DNA from: Methylomagnum ishizawai
Lineage (GTDB): Bacteria > Pseudomonadota > Gammaproteobacteria > Methylococcales > Methylococcaceae
NCBI RefSeq assembly: GCF_900155475.1
Contig: NZ_FXAM01000001.1
Span: 2,095,501 to 2,159,500, forward strand
DNA: 64,000 bases
Direction: 5' to 3'
In this document: one piece after another, positions 31,318 to 41,012 of the stretch
How positions within the stretch are numbered: the stretch's first letter is position 1
Layout: the number at the start of each line of letters is the position of its first letter
The notes under the pieces: model-generated
The model's database searches: none
Told to the model about the DNA's origin: nothing
What the model saw: only the letters and a program-made list of their open reading frames with translations
Made by a program: the position numbers and the translations under genes

Positions 31318-32545
31318 CAGGGCAATCGCACGAAGGAAAGCTTGACAGCATAGGGCCATAAGTGGTTGATGGCGGGTCTTTGCCTTGGACAAGGAGCCCC
31401 GATGGAAACCGCCGAGAAGAAGCCGCTGCTGGAGCATTTCGCCGACCTGGAAGACCCGCGCACCCGCCAATCCCGACATGATTTGAAGGAGTTGCTGCTG
31501 GTGGCGGTCTGCGCGGTATTGAGCGGAGCGGACGGCTGGGCGGCGGTGGCGTTGTGGGGCCGGGCCAAGCTGCCGTGGCTGCGGCGGTTCCTGCCGTTCG
31601 AGAACGGGGTGGCCTCGCACGACACGTTCGGACGGGTGTTCGCGCTGCTGGACGCGGCGGGATTCGAGGAGCGGTTCATCGCCTGGATGGGCGGGGTGTG
31701 CGGGGCGCTGGCGGGGCTGCAAGTGGCCATCGACGGCAAGACGGCCAAGCGGTCGAAGTCGGCGGGCGGGAAGGCGCTGCACTTGGTGTCGGCGTATGCC
31801 CATGGGCTTGGGCTGGCGTTGGGGCAGGTGAGGACGGCGGAGAAGTCGAACGAGATCACGGCCATCCCGGAGTTGCTGGACGCCCTGCTGCTCAGGGGCT
31901 GCGTCGTGACCCTCGACGCCATGGGCTGCCAGAAGGCCATCGCCGCGAAGATCGTGGGGCAGGAGGCCGACTACGTGCTGAGCGTGAAGAACAACCAGCC
32001 CGGCCTCGCGGCGGCCCTGGACGGCTTCTTCGACGAGGGCGGGCGCGACGGTTGGGAAGGCAGGCCCCACACCCACGCCGAATGGGTGGAGAAGGACCAT
32101 GGCCGGATCGAAACCCGCCGCTGCGTGGTCGCAGAGGATGTGGACGGACGGGTGGACCGCGCCGACTGGCCGGGGGTCAGGACGCTCGCCATGGTCGAGG
32201 CCATCCGCGAGGTGGGCGGGACCACCAGCCGCGAGCGGAGGTATTACATCAGTTCGCTGAGCGTGGACGCCGCCCGTATGGGCGAAATCGTGCGGGGACA
32301 CTGGGGCGTGGAGAATGGCCTGCACTGGTCTTTGGATATTGCCTTCGGCGAGGACCAGGCCCGGATGCGCGAGGGCAACTCGGCGGAGAACTTCTCCATC
32401 CTGCGCCGCATCGCCCTCAACCTGCTCCGCCAGGACAAAACCACCAAGGCCGGCATCAAGAACCGGCGGTTGCTGGCCGGATGGAACGACGAGTACCGCC
32501 AACATATCCTCGGAATTCAAACACTTGCTTGATGCGATTGCCCTG
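31318..32545 (+). mobile_element. ISAs1-family insertion sequence (1228 bp)
   Basis: Ends CAGGGCAATCGCA... and ...TGCGATTGCCCTG are perfect inverted repeats for 13 bp. A 10-bp target duplication GTCGTTGGGC flanks it (31308-31317 and 32546-32555), as expected for the ISAs1 family. It encodes one intact transposase on the + strand. Inserted in the same PEP-CTERM gene as the IS4-family copy 2, about 200 bp away. Confidence 0.95.
31402..32532 (+). CDS. ISAs1-family transposase
   Basis: 376 aa from the ATG at 31402 (AAGGAG just upstream; a frame start at 31366 lacks a site). LLEHFADLEDPRTRQSRHDLKELL is the ISAs1 N-terminal signature. DDE residues lie in LQVAIDGKTAKRS, VVTLDAMGCQK and HWGVENGLHWSLDIAFGEDQ. 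Full length and apparently intact. Confidence 0.95.
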   Translation: METAEKKPLLEHFADLEDPRTRQSRHDLKELLLVAVCAVLSGADGWAAVALWGRAKLPWLRRFLPFENGVASHDTFGRVFALLDAAGFEERFIAWMGGVCGALAGLQVAIDGKTAKRSKSAGGKALHLVSAYAHGLGLALGQVRTAEKSNEITAIPELLDALLLRGCVVTLDAMGCQKAIAAKIVGQEADYVLSVKNNQPGLAAALDGFFDEGGRDGWEGRPHTHAEWVEKDHGRIETRRCVVAEDVDGRVDRADWPGVRTLAMVEAIREVGGTTSRERRYYISSLSVDAARMGEIVRGHWGVENGLHWSLDIAFGEDQARMREGNSAENFSILRRIALNLLRQDKTTKAGIKNRRLLAGWNDEYRQHILGIQTLA

Positions 32546-32781
32546 GTCGTTGGGCCGACAGTCAGGACGCTAGAGCCGCTGCCTAAGGGAAATAGGCCCC
32601 AAACTAAACTGGAAGTAGACGCGGCAACGGCAGTTAAGCCCGTAATATCGGCGCTGCCACTGCCCGTGGCGACGACATCGGAGCCAGCTTCCTGCATGGT
32701 GAAAATCAAACCGGCCTGGGCGGTGGTGGGTAGGGTGGCTTGGAGTAACGCCGCGCAGGCGAGTGGAATGAGGTATTTCAT
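32546..32781 (-). pseudogene. PEP-CTERM protein, 5' fragment
   Basis: ATG at 32781, then a signal peptide (KYLIPLACAALLQATLPTTAQA) and the start of the mature protein (GLIFTMQEAGSDVVATGSGSA). It runs into the ISAs1 element after VLTVGPT. Rejoined with the middle and 3' fragments it makes a 203-codon frame: signal peptide, beta-rich body and PEP-CTERM tail. The N-terminus (LIFTMQEAGSDVVATGSGS) recalls a common family of small PEP-CTERM proteins. Confidence 0.88.
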
Positions 32782-32918
32782 AGGGAGGGATTCCTGGTGA
32801 TAAGGAAATATGTCGCGACCGGATATATGAAACAGAAGATTGATGGCCCGGTACCGGTTTGAATTATATGATGCCCGGAACCGAAGCTTAATAGGCATGC
32901 AAGTCTTTTGTGAAAGGG

Positions 32919-34307
32919 TTATATGCGCTTCCGCCGGTATGCATAAAACGGCAATCCCGCCGCCAGCAGAGCCAGCCCTATGCCTGTTTCCACCGGCCTC
33001 CGTAGCGCGATGCTGATGCAGAACAGCAGAGCGACCCCGGCGAACACCAGGGGAATCCAGGGATAGCCCAGGGTGAGATAAGGCCGGGGCAGGTCGGGAT
33101 GGCGGTGGCGCAGGGCGATCACCGCCAGCACCGTGATGCCGTAGAACCCCCAGGTGCCGAACAGCGCGTAATCCAGCATCCGCTCGAACGCCGCGTTATC
33201 CCCGCCCAGCAGCAAGACCAGCCCCGAAGCCAATATTCCCTGGACGATGAGCGCCTTGGCCGGGGTATGCCGCGTCGGGTGCAATTCGGCCAGCGGGCGG
33301 AACAACAGCCCGTCCCCGGCCATGGCGTAGAAAATCCGCGCCCCCACCAAAATCGAACCGTTCAAAGTGGCGAAGGTCGATACCAGCGCCGCCAAGCTCA
33401 AGGCCGTCCCGCCCCAATCCCCCAGCACCAAGCGGGCGGCGTCCTGCGCCACCCTGGGCGATTGCTGCACCGCCGCGAGCGGCAAGGCGTAGAAGCAGGC
33501 CAGGTTGGTCAGCATATACAGCCCCGCCACCCCCAAAATGCCCAGGATCAGCACCCGTGGAATGGTCCGGTGCGGGTCGCGGATTTCGGCCCCGACCAGG
33601 GTGAGGTTGTTCCAACCATCGTAGGCCCACAGCGCCGCCGCCATGGCCGCACCGAAATGGGCTAAAAAATCGCCTACACTTCGGGCAGGCCCGGCGGCGG
33701 GGGCGGTTTGGAAATGGTTCCAATCCCCTTGTCCGCTGCCTAGCACCCAGGCGGCCAAGGCCAGGATCGCCCCGACCTTGAGCAGGGTCAGGAAACCCTG
33801 CACCGCCCCGCCCAGCGCGACCCCGGCGTAATTCACGGCGGTCAGCAGGGCGATGGCGCCGATGGCGACGGCTTGCAGTCCAGTGAGCCTCCAGGCTTCC
33901 CATGCCAACCAGGGCCGGTCCAGCCCCGGCAGGAAATAGCCCAGGAAGATCGCCAAGGCGATGGCGATGGCGCCGATGGAGCCGGTCTTGCCGATCACCA
34001 CTTGCTGCCAGCCGAACAAAAACCCCCAGACCGGCCCATAGGCGCGGCTGAGGAAGACATATTCGCCGCCGGCTTCGGGCAGGGCCGCGCCGAGTTCGGC
34101 ATAGGTCAGCGTCCCGGCCAGGGACAGCACGGCGCCCAGGGTCCAGACCAGGAACACCAGCCCCACGGAATCGACTTCGCGGGCGATGGTGGAAGGAACC
34201 AGGAAGATGCCGGTGCCGATGACGGTGCCGGTCAGCAAGGCGCTGGCGGCGAAGGGGCCGAGCGCCCGGCGTAGGGAGGGGGCTTTCGAGGATGTGGGTT
34301 CGTGCAT
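32919..34307 (-). CDS. APC-superfamily amino acid permease
   Basis: 462 aa from the ATG at 34307 (the frame extends to 34415 but that part is arginine-rich and inside the promoter region). Twelve hydrophobic helices. TGTVIGTGIFLVPSTIA is the first-helix glycine motif of APC/LAT transporters; TYAELGAALPEAGGEYVFLSRAYG and AYDGWNNLTLVGAEIRDPHRTIPR are further family blocks. Probably amino acid exchange or uptake; substrate unknown. Not linked to the neighbouring genes. Confidence 0.9.
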   Translation of the reverse strand: MHEPTSSKAPSLRRALGPFAASALLTGTVIGTGIFLVPSTIAREVDSVGLVFLVWTLGAVLSLAGTLTYAELGAALPEAGGEYVFLSRAYGPVWGFLFGWQQVVIGKTGSIGAIAIALAIFLGYFLPGLDRPWLAWEAWRLTGLQAVAIGAIALLTAVNYAGVALGGAVQGFLTLLKVGAILALAAWVLGSGQGDWNHFQTAPAAGPARSVGDFLAHFGAAMAAALWAYDGWNNLTLVGAEIRDPHRTIPRVLILGILGVAGLYMLTNLACFYALPLAAVQQSPRVAQDAARLVLGDWGGTALSLAALVSTFATLNGSILVGARIFYAMAGDGLLFRPLAELHPTRHTPAKALIVQGILASGLVLLLGGDNAAFERMLDYALFGTWGFYGITVLAVIALRHRHPDLPRPYLTLGYPWIPLVFAGVALLFCISIALRRPVETGIGLALLAAGLPFYAYRRKRI

Positions 34308-34486
34308 GTGCCTCCGCGAGGTCGGGCTAGACTTCCGGGTACTGTGTACCGGCCCCGCCGCGAATGCAAGGGCGGAACCCTGGCGGTGTCCGCATCCCGA
34401 TAAAGCGCCGGGCATCGTCTACACTGTAAAAAAATCGCCGGTGTAACGTTGAATTCATTAGGCGATCTTGCTTTCAAGGTGGTGGC

Positions 34487-35749
34487 ATGTTTGTAGAAAA
34501 TCCAGGAAAACCCGGATACGGTGGGGCTGTCGGACACGCTTCGGACGACGGGGAGCGGGATGCCATGGAGCGCGAGTTTTCGGCCGTGGAGGGGCTCAGG
34601 CGCGGCCCGCTATACGTAGCAGCGCTGGGCGTGGTGGGCTTGCTGCTGGTGGCACCCGGTTCTTGGCTGGGTATCGGGCTGGGCTTGGCCTTGTTGCTGG
34701 CGGGCTGGGGGATCGGCCAATGGCAAGCCCAGCGGGCGCGGCGCGAGTTCCAGGCCCGGTTGGACCAGGCCGCTTCCCGCGTCAAGTCGGACCTGCGCTC
34801 CAAGGACGAGCATCTGCGCCATCGGCTCCAACAACTCGGCGACCGCGCGGCGGCGGTGTGGATCCAGCAGATCGAAATCGCCCGTGCCCAGATGGAAGCC
34901 GCCGTGATATCCCTCAGCCGCCAGTTCTCCACCATCGTCAAGCGCCTCGACAGCACGGTGCTGGCCCAAGGCGGGCATGGCCATAGGCAGGAAGACCAAG
35001 GCAGCCATACCCTGACCGTCCTCGCCCATAGCGAAAAGAAACTGATGGGCATGATCCGCGAGTTGAACAGCACCCTGAGCGACAAGAGCGGCCTCCTGGA
35101 AGAGTCGCGCTCCCTGGTACGGCTCAACGAGGAACTCAAGCACATGGCGGCGGATGTCGCCAGCATCGCCGACCAGACCAACCTCCTGGCCCTGAACGCG
35201 GCTATCGAGGCGGCGCGGGCGGGCGAGGCGGGCCGGGGTTTCGCGGTGGTGGCGGGCGAGGTCCGCACCTTGTCCAATCGTTCCGGCGAGACCGGCAAGC
35301 GCATCAGCGAGAAGGTCGAGATCATCAGCCGGGCCATCGAATCCTCTTGCCATAGCGTGGAGCAATCGGCCCGCCGCGATGCCGAATCCATCGCCCTGTC
35401 CGAATCCAGCATCGAGGCGGTGCTGGCCGAGTTCCGCACCCTGGCCGAGAACCTCGCCCATTCCACCCAGGAACTGCGCCAGGAAAGCGAAGCCATCCGC
35501 GGCAACATCTCCCACGCCCTGGTGGAATTGCAATTCCAGGACCGGGTGGGACAAATCCTGGGCCATGTCGAGAGCAACGTCCGCGTGCTGCACGACCAAT
35601 TGACCCGGATGGATGCCGATTTCGAGACCCTGGATGTCGAACATTTGCTGGCGTCCCTGGAAACCTCCTACACCACCGTCGAGGAGCGGCGCAACCATGG
35701 CGCCGAACCCTCGGCGGACCACGACAATTCCGAAATTACGTTCTTCTGA
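34487..35749 (+). CDS. Methyl-accepting chemotaxis protein, no periplasmic domain
   Basis: 420 aa from the ATG at 34487 (AGGTGG upstream; an ATG at 34565 with GGGAG is equally possible). Two adjacent hydrophobic helices (about 40-75) with almost no loop, then coiled coil, then a shortened signalling domain with the hairpin tip [37 protein letters not shown]. The C-terminal stretch [21 protein letters not shown] is typical of short MCP-like proteins. With no external sensor domain it probably reads a membrane or cytoplasmic signal. First gene of the chemotaxis cluster, 9 bp before cheY. Confidence 0.88.
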   Translation: MFVENPGKPGYGGAVGHASDDGERDAMEREFSAVEGLRRGPLYVAALGVVGLLLVAPGSWLGIGLGLALLLAGWGIGQWQAQRARREFQARLDQAASRVKSDLRSKDEHLRHRLQQLGDRAAAVWIQQIEIARAQMEAAVISLSRQFSTIVKRLDSTVLAQGGHGHRQEDQGSHTLTVLAHSEKKLMGMIRELNSTLSDKSGLLEESRSLVRLNEELKHMAADVASIADQTNLLALNAAIEAARAGEAGRGFAVVAGEVRTLSNRSGETGKRISEKVEIISRAIESSCHSVEQSARRDAESIALSESSIEAVLAEFRTLAENLAHSTQELRQESEAIRGNISHALVELQFQDRVGQILGHVESNVRVLHDQLTRMDADFETLDVEHLLASLETSYTTVEERRNHGAEPSADHDNSEITFF

Positions 35750-35758
35750 GGAAAAACC

Positions 35759-36127
35759 ATGGCCAAGACCATACTCATCGTCGATGACTCGGCGTCCCTG
35801 CGGCAAGTGGTCAATATCGCCCTGAGCGGCGCGGGCTACGACGTCATTGAGGCGGGAGACGGCAAGGACGCCCTGACCAAGCTGGATGGCCGCAAAATCC
35901 ACCTCATCATCAGCGATGTGCATATGCCGGTGATGGACGGTATCGCCTTCGTGAAGGAGGTAAAGAAACATCCGTCCTACAAGTTCACCCCCATCATCAT
36001 GCTGACCACCGAATCCCAGGAATCGAAGAAGCTAGAGGGGCAGATGGCCGGGGCCAAGGCCTGGGTGGTGAAACCGTTCAAACCGGAGCAAATGCTGTCC
36101 GCGGTCAGCAAGCTGATCCTGCCGTGA
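35759..36127 (+). CDS. cheY: CheY-like response regulator
   Basis: 122 aa single receiver domain: acidic pair in LIVDDSAS, phosphoacceptor Asp in ISDVHMPVMDG (about residue 52), Thr in MLTTES and Lys in VVKPFKPEQ. No output domain. GAGGAAA lies just before the ATG. Placed between the first MCP and the STAS gene, it is the expected phosphate sink or motor signal of this CheA. Confidence 0.93.
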   Translation: MAKTILIVDDSASLRQVVNIALSGAGYDVIEAGDGKDALTKLDGRKIHLIISDVHMPVMDGIAFVKEVKKHPSYKFTPIIMLTTESQESKKLEGQMAGAKAWVVKPFKPEQMLSAVSKLILP

Positions 36128-36171
36128 ACGCGGCGGGATCGATCCCAACCCCATCAGCAGGAGTACCCCTT

Positions 36172-36492
36172 ATGCCTATCGTCGTGGAGACCTTGGACAA
36201 CGGCACCGCCCGGCTCGGCGTCGGCAGCGGGATGACCATCTACGAAGCGGCCGGACTCAAGGCCGATTTGCTGCGGGCCGTGGCCGAACACACCGAATTG
36301 GACATCGATCTTTCGGAAGTCGCCGAACTCGATACCGCCGGCCTGCAATTGCTGGTGCTGGCCAAGCGCGAGGCGGTCAAGGCCGGGCACGTCCTGCATT
36401 TGTCCGGGCATAGCGGGCCGGTGCGGGAAGTCCTGGGGCTCTACCGCATGGAATCCTATTTCGGTGATCCCGTGGTGTTGCCCGCCGATTAG
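36172..36492 (+). CDS. STAS-domain protein
   Basis: 106 aa from the ATG at 36172, chosen because CAGGAG lies 9 nt upstream (the frame is open from 36124). STAS/anti-sigma-factor-antagonist pattern: LDIDLSEVAELDTAGLQLLVLAKREA, in which the residue that would be a phosphorylatable Ser in SpoIIAA-type proteins is Thr in DTAG. Stand-alone STAS proteins are common in MCP-CheA clusters of methanotrophs and Geobacter-like organisms; their role there is unclear. Confidence 0.85.
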   Translation: MPIVVETLDNGTARLGVGSGMTIYEAAGLKADLLRAVAEHTELDIDLSEVAELDTAGLQLLVLAKREAVKAGHVLHLSGHSGPVREVLGLYRMESYFGDPVVLPAD

Positions 36493-36575
36493 CGTCCGGA
36501 GCGCCCGCCCCCGGCTTGTCCGGCATATTCCCCAGCCTTCCCCGGAGCGGGCGGGTTTCAAGCAGAGGTATCACG

Positions 36576-38804
36576 ATGAATTTCGACGCAGCCATACAAA
36601 GCTATATCGCCGAGAGCCGCGAATTGCTCGACACCATGGAGCAATCGCTGATGGCCCTGGAAAACGGCGGGGGCGACGATGACCTGATCCACGCCATTTT
36701 CCGCGCCGCCCATACCATCAAGGGTACCGGGGGCATTTTCGGGTTCGATCCCATCGTTCATTTCACCCACGATGTGGAAAGCCTGCTGGACCGCCTGCGC
36801 GGCGGACTCCTGGCCTTGGACGGCGACATCGTGGCCCTGCTCTTGCGCAGTTGCGACCACATCCGTTCCTTGCTGGAACCCGTCACCGCCGGGGAGGCGC
36901 TGGATGCGGATTTGGTGGAACAGGGCCGGGCGCTGTTGGGCGGGTTGGCCCGTTATCTCGGCCATGGCGATGGCCCGGAGCGGGCGGCCTCCGCCGACGT
37001 GCCGGTGCCGGTGGAAGAACCCACCGCCGAGCCGGTCGGCGGCGGCATGGCCAGCGCCGACCATTGGCATATCTCCCTGCGCTTCGGGCGCGACGTGCTG
37101 CGCAACGGCATGGACCCTTTGTCGTTCCTGCGCTATCTGGCGCAGCTCGGCGAATTGGTCGATGTGGCCACCCTCACCGACGCCCTGCCCGAAGCCCCGG
37201 AAATGGACCCCGAATCCTGCTACCTGGGTTTCGAGATCGGACTCAGGAGCGGGGCCGAGCGCGATCAGATCGAGGGCGCGTTCGAATTCGTGCGCGACGA
37301 TTGCGCGATCCGCATCTTGCCGCCGCATAGCAAGGTCAGCGAGTACATCCAACTCATCCAGGACTTGCCGGAAGATACCGTGCGGCTGGGCGAAATCCTG
37401 GTCGGTTCCAAGGCGCTGACCCAGGTCGAACTGGACTGGGGTTTGAAGCTCCAGGTCGACGAGGAGCGGGTCGCGGCGGCGGGCGGCGCGGAACACCACC
37501 GGCTGCTGGGCGAAATCCTGGTCGAGGAGGCCGTGGTGCCGGCCAAGGTGGTATCGGCCGCCCTCGACAAACAACAACAGATCAAGGAGCGCAAGGCCAG
37601 CGAGAACCGTTTCATCCGGGTCGAGGCCGAGAAACTGGACCAACTGGTCGATCTGGTCGGCGAATTGGTCATCGCCGGGGCCAATACCCAATTGCTGGCC
37701 CACCAGGCCGGGGCGGTCGAGGTGATCGAATCCGCCGCCAACCTGTTCCGGTTGGTCGAGGAACTCCGCAACCGCGCCCTGGGTCTGCAAATGGTGCAGA
37801 TCGGCAGCACCTTGCAGCGCTTCCAGCGGGTGGTGCGCGACGTGGGCAAGGAACTCGGCAAGCAGGTCGAGCTATATATCAGCGGCGGCGAGACCGAACT
37901 CGACAAATCGGTGATCGAACAGATCGGCGATCCCCTGATGCACCTGGTCCGCAACGCCCTCGATCACGGTATCGAACCGGCCGCCGAGCGCCTCGTCAAG
38001 GGCAAGCCGGAAAAGGCGCGGGTGGAACTCAACGCCTACCACGAGTCGGGCAGCATCGTCATCGAAGTGACCGACGATGGCCGCGGCCTGGACCGCGATA
38101 AAATCCTGGCCAAGGCGGTCTCGCGTGGCCTGGTCGGGCCGGGCCAGAACCTGCCGGATGGCGAGGTCTACAACCTGATCTTCGAGCCGGGATTCTCCAC
38201 CGCCGACAGTATTTCCAACCTGTCCGGGCGCGGCGTCGGCATGGACGTGGTCCGGCGTAATGTAGAAGCTTTGCGCGGTCATGTGCAGTTGCATAGCCAA
38301 CTCGGCAGCGGCACCACGGTCCGCATCCGCCTCCCGCTGACCCTCGCTATCATCGACGGCTTCCTGGTGGGCCTGGGACCGGCCCGCTACGTCATCCCCA
38401 TGGATATGTTGGTGGAATGCCTGGAACACAGCGGGGAAGACCGGGCCAAGGCCATCCGCGAGGGCTATCTGAATGTGCGTGGCAAGGTGCTGCCCATCCT
38501 GCGGTTGTCCGAGGTGCTAGGGGTGGAAACCCAGAGGGTCCGGCGCGAAAGCGTGGTGGTGGTCCGCTTCGGCGAATTGACGGCGGGCTTGGTGGTCGAT
38601 GAGTTGCTGGGCGAGTTCCAGACCGTCATCAAGCCCCTGGGCGCCTTGTTCGGCCATCTGGCCCCCATCGGTGGTTCCACCATCCTGGGCAGCGGCGAGG
38701 TGGCTTTGATTATCGATGTACCGGGCCTGCTGCGGCGGGTCCAGCAACACCAACATAGCCAGCATGGCCAGACGGTTTCCCGCGCCCTGGCCGCCACGGC
38801 GTGA
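36576..38804 (+). CDS. cheA: Chemotaxis histidine kinase CheA
   Basis: 742 aa from the ATG at 36576 (AGAGG upstream). The HPt domain has His46 in RAAHTIKGTGG. No ordinary CheY-binding P2 domain is visible. Instead a 155-255 region and a tandem motif RLGEILVGSKALTQVELDWG (270-289) and LLGEILVEEAVVPAKVVSAA (310-329) precede the dimerisation helices (ENRFIRVEAEKLDQLVDLVGELV). The kinase has the N box HLVRNALDHGIE, G1 VTDDGRGLD and G2 GRGVGMDVVRRN. A CheW-like domain ends the protein. The tandem motif resembles the c-di-GMP-binding MshEN domain, which would be an unusual input for CheA. Confidence 0.95.
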   Translation: MNFDAAIQSYIAESRELLDTMEQSLMALENGGGDDDLIHAIFRAAHTIKGTGGIFGFDPIVHFTHDVESLLDRLRGGLLALDGDIVALLLRSCDHIRSLLEPVTAGEALDADLVEQGRALLGGLARYLGHGDGPERAASADVPVPVEEPTAEPVGGGMASADHWHISLRFGRDVLRNGMDPLSFLRYLAQLGELVDVATLTDALPEAPEMDPESCYLGFEIGLRSGAERDQIEGAFEFVRDDCAIRILPPHSKVSEYIQLIQDLPEDTVRLGEILVGSKALTQVELDWGLKLQVDEERVAAAGGAEHHRLLGEILVEEAVVPAKVVSAALDKQQQIKERKASENRFIRVEAEKLDQLVDLVGELVIAGANTQLLAHQAGAVEVIESAANLFRLVEELRNRALGLQMVQIGSTLQRFQRVVRDVGKELGKQVELYISGGETELDKSVIEQIGDPLMHLVRNALDHGIEPAAERLVKGKPEKARVELNAYHESGSIVIEVTDDGRGLDRDKILAKAVSRGLVGPGQNLPDGEVYNLIFEPGFSTADSISNLSGRGVGMDVVRRNVEALRGHVQLHSQLGSGTTVRIRLPLTLAIIDGFLVGLGPARYVIPMDMLVECLEHSGEDRAKAIREGYLNVRGKVLPILRLSEVLGVETQRVRRESVVVVRFGELTAGLVVDELLGEFQTVIKPLGALFGHLAPIGGSTILGSGEVALIIDVPGLLRRVQQHQHSQHGQTVSRALAATA

Positions 38805-38879
38805 TGAGCGGGAACATAATTCCCGGCGCGCTCGTTCTGTTATTCGGCGCCGGTCACCATTCCTAATGGGGTAACCCAA

Positions 38880-40997
38880 ATGATGAACCTGAATAAGTTG
38901 ACCATCGCCCAGCGTCTGATCCTGGCGAGTTCGGTATTGGGGGTGTTCTATGTGGCGGTCGGTCTCATCGGCGCGGTGAACCTGGCCGCGTGCGGGCGCG
39001 ATACCGAACTCGTCTTATTGTCCGGGGTATGGGGTACTGGTGCCGTGCTGTCCCTGGCGTTCGCCTATCGTGTCATCCAAAGCATCGTCAAGCCCATGGA
39101 AGGGACTTTGCAAACCTTGGACGCCATGACCAAAGGCGATTTCACCCAGGCACCACCCAAGCCCGAGGGCCAAGACGAGATCGCCTGGATGCAGCATTGC
39201 GTCCGCGAACTCTGGAAGCTGGTGTCGAGTTTCATCGGCGACATGGACCGGATGGCCAGCGAGCAGGAGGTCGGCAAGAACGACTCGCGGATGGATGCCG
39301 CCCGGTTCCAGGGTTCGTTCAAGGCTATCGCCGAGAACGTCAATATCATGGTGGCCGAGCATATTTCCCTCAAGATGAAAATCCTGGCCCTCATCGGCCA
39401 ATATGTGGAGGGCGATTTCTCCGAGGCTATGCCGGACCTGCCCGGCCAGCGCGCCATTATCACCCGTCGGGTCAACGAGGCACGGGAATTGATGCGGGCG
39501 GCGGCGGAAGCGGCCCAAGAACAGCTGCGTATCCGCAATGCCCTGGATAATTGCAGCACCAGCGTGATGATCTCCGACAACGATGGCATCATCGTCTATA
39601 TAAACCCGGCGGCGCGGGATACGATGAAAGTCGCCGAGCCCGAATTGCGTAAACATCTGCCACATTTCGACGCCGATAAGTTGCTGGGTTCCTGCTTCGA
39701 TCAGTACCACCGCAACCAGCCCCATCAACGCAATCTGGTCGCCAGCCTCCGGGAGACCTACAGGACCGAGATCAAGGTGGCCGGACTGACCTTCCGTTTC
39801 ACGGCCAATCCGGTCTGCGACAAGGCGGGTAAGCGGATCGGCACGGTGGTCGAATGGCTGGACCGGACCATGGAAGTGCGCACCGAGAACGAAGTCAGCA
39901 CGGTGGTCGGCGCCGCTTCGCTGGGGGATTTCACCAAGCGGTTGAGCGTCGAGGGCAAACAGGGCTTCTATAGGAATTTCGCCGAGAAGCTCAACCAACT
40001 GATGGAGACCAGCGCCTACAGCCTGGAGGAATTGCAGCGGGTACTCACCGCTCTGGCCCAGGGCGACCTGACTTATCACGCCAAGGGCGAATACACCGGC
40101 ATTTTCGGCGAGCTGATGAACGCCGGCAACACCACCGTGGAACAACTCGCCCGCACCATCACCGATGTGGTCGGGGCCGCCGATAGTTTCGCCAATGCCT
40201 CGGCCCAGGTCAGCCAGACCGCGCAGATGCTATCCCAAGCCACCAGCGAGCAGGCCGCCAGCGTGGAGGAGACCAGCGCCTCGGTCGAGGAAATCACCGC
40301 CTCGGTCCACCAGAACGCCGAGAACGCCAAGGTCACCGACGGCATGGCCCTCAAAGCCACCCAGGAGGCCAATGACGGCGGCATCGCCGTGCGCGAAACC
40401 GTGGTGGCGATGAAGAGCATCGCCAGCAAGATCGGCATCATCGACGACATCGCCTACCAAACCAACCTCCTGGCCCTCAACGCCGCCATCGAGGCGGCCA
40501 GGGCCGGCGACCACGGCAAGGGTTTCGCGGTGGTGGCGGCGGAGGTCAGGAAACTGGCCGAGCGCTCCCAGGTCGCGGCCCAGGAAATCGGCGAATTGGC
40601 GGTCAGCAGTGTGCGGCTGGCCGAGCGGGCGGGGAATTTGCTCGGCACCATCGTCCCGGCCATCCAGAAGACTTCGGACCTGGTGCAGGAAATCACCGCC
40701 GCTTCCACCGAACAAGCCGAGGGCTTGGGCCAATTGAACACCACCATGAATGAACTCAGCCGCGTCACCCAGCAGAACGCTTCGGCTTCGGAGGAACTCG
40801 CCGCCACCGCCGACGAGATGAACGGCCAATCCCAGGATTTGCTGCGCATCATCGGCTTCTTCAAGGTGGAGCAAAGCGCTCCTGTGGAGTCTTCGCGGCT
40901 ACAGGGCTTGGCCCAGCGGACGGCGGAAGTGGGCCATGTGCGCCGGATTGCGGGCGGCGGGCGGATGGACGCCCCGTCGGGTTTCTTGCGGTTTTAA
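38880..40997 (+). CDS. Methyl-accepting chemotaxis protein with PAS domain
   Basis: 705 aa. Two N-terminal helices close together (about 12-33 and 44-64), so there is no periplasmic sensor. A HAMP-like stretch ([22 protein letters not shown]), a PAS domain (about 215-320: [26 protein letters not shown]), a second HAMP-like repeat ([33 protein letters not shown]) and a full signalling hairpin with [43 protein letters not shown] follow. The C-terminus ends SGFLRF, without a CheR-docking NWETF pentapeptide. Probably an energy- or redox-sensing receptor. ATGATG at the start; either Met could be used. Confidence 0.93.
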   Translation: MMNLNKLTIAQRLILASSVLGVFYVAVGLIGAVNLAACGRDTELVLLSGVWGTGAVLSLAFAYRVIQSIVKPMEGTLQTLDAMTKGDFTQAPPKPEGQDEIAWMQHCVRELWKLVSSFIGDMDRMASEQEVGKNDSRMDAARFQGSFKAIAENVNIMVAEHISLKMKILALIGQYVEGDFSEAMPDLPGQRAIITRRVNEARELMRAAAEAAQEQLRIRNALDNCSTSVMISDNDGIIVYINPAARDTMKVAEPELRKHLPHFDADKLLGSCFDQYHRNQPHQRNLVASLRETYRTEIKVAGLTFRFTANPVCDKAGKRIGTVVEWLDRTMEVRTENEVSTVVGAASLGDFTKRLSVEGKQGFYRNFAEKLNQLMETSAYSLEELQRVLTALAQGDLTYHAKGEYTGIFGELMNAGNTTVEQLARTITDVVGAADSFANASAQVSQTAQMLSQATSEQAASVEETSASVEEITASVHQNAENAKVTDGMALKATQEANDGGIAVRETVVAMKSIASKIGIIDDIAYQTNLLALNAAIEAARAGDHGKGFAVVAAEVRKLAERSQVAAQEIGELAVSSVRLAERAGNLLGTIVPAIQKTSDLVQEITAASTEQAEGLGQLNTTMNELSRVTQQNASASEELAATADEMNGQSQDLLRIIGFFKVEQSAPVESSRLQGLAQRTAEVGHVRRIAGGGRMDAPSGFLRF

Positions 40998-41012
40998 AGC
41001 GGACGCCGCGCC

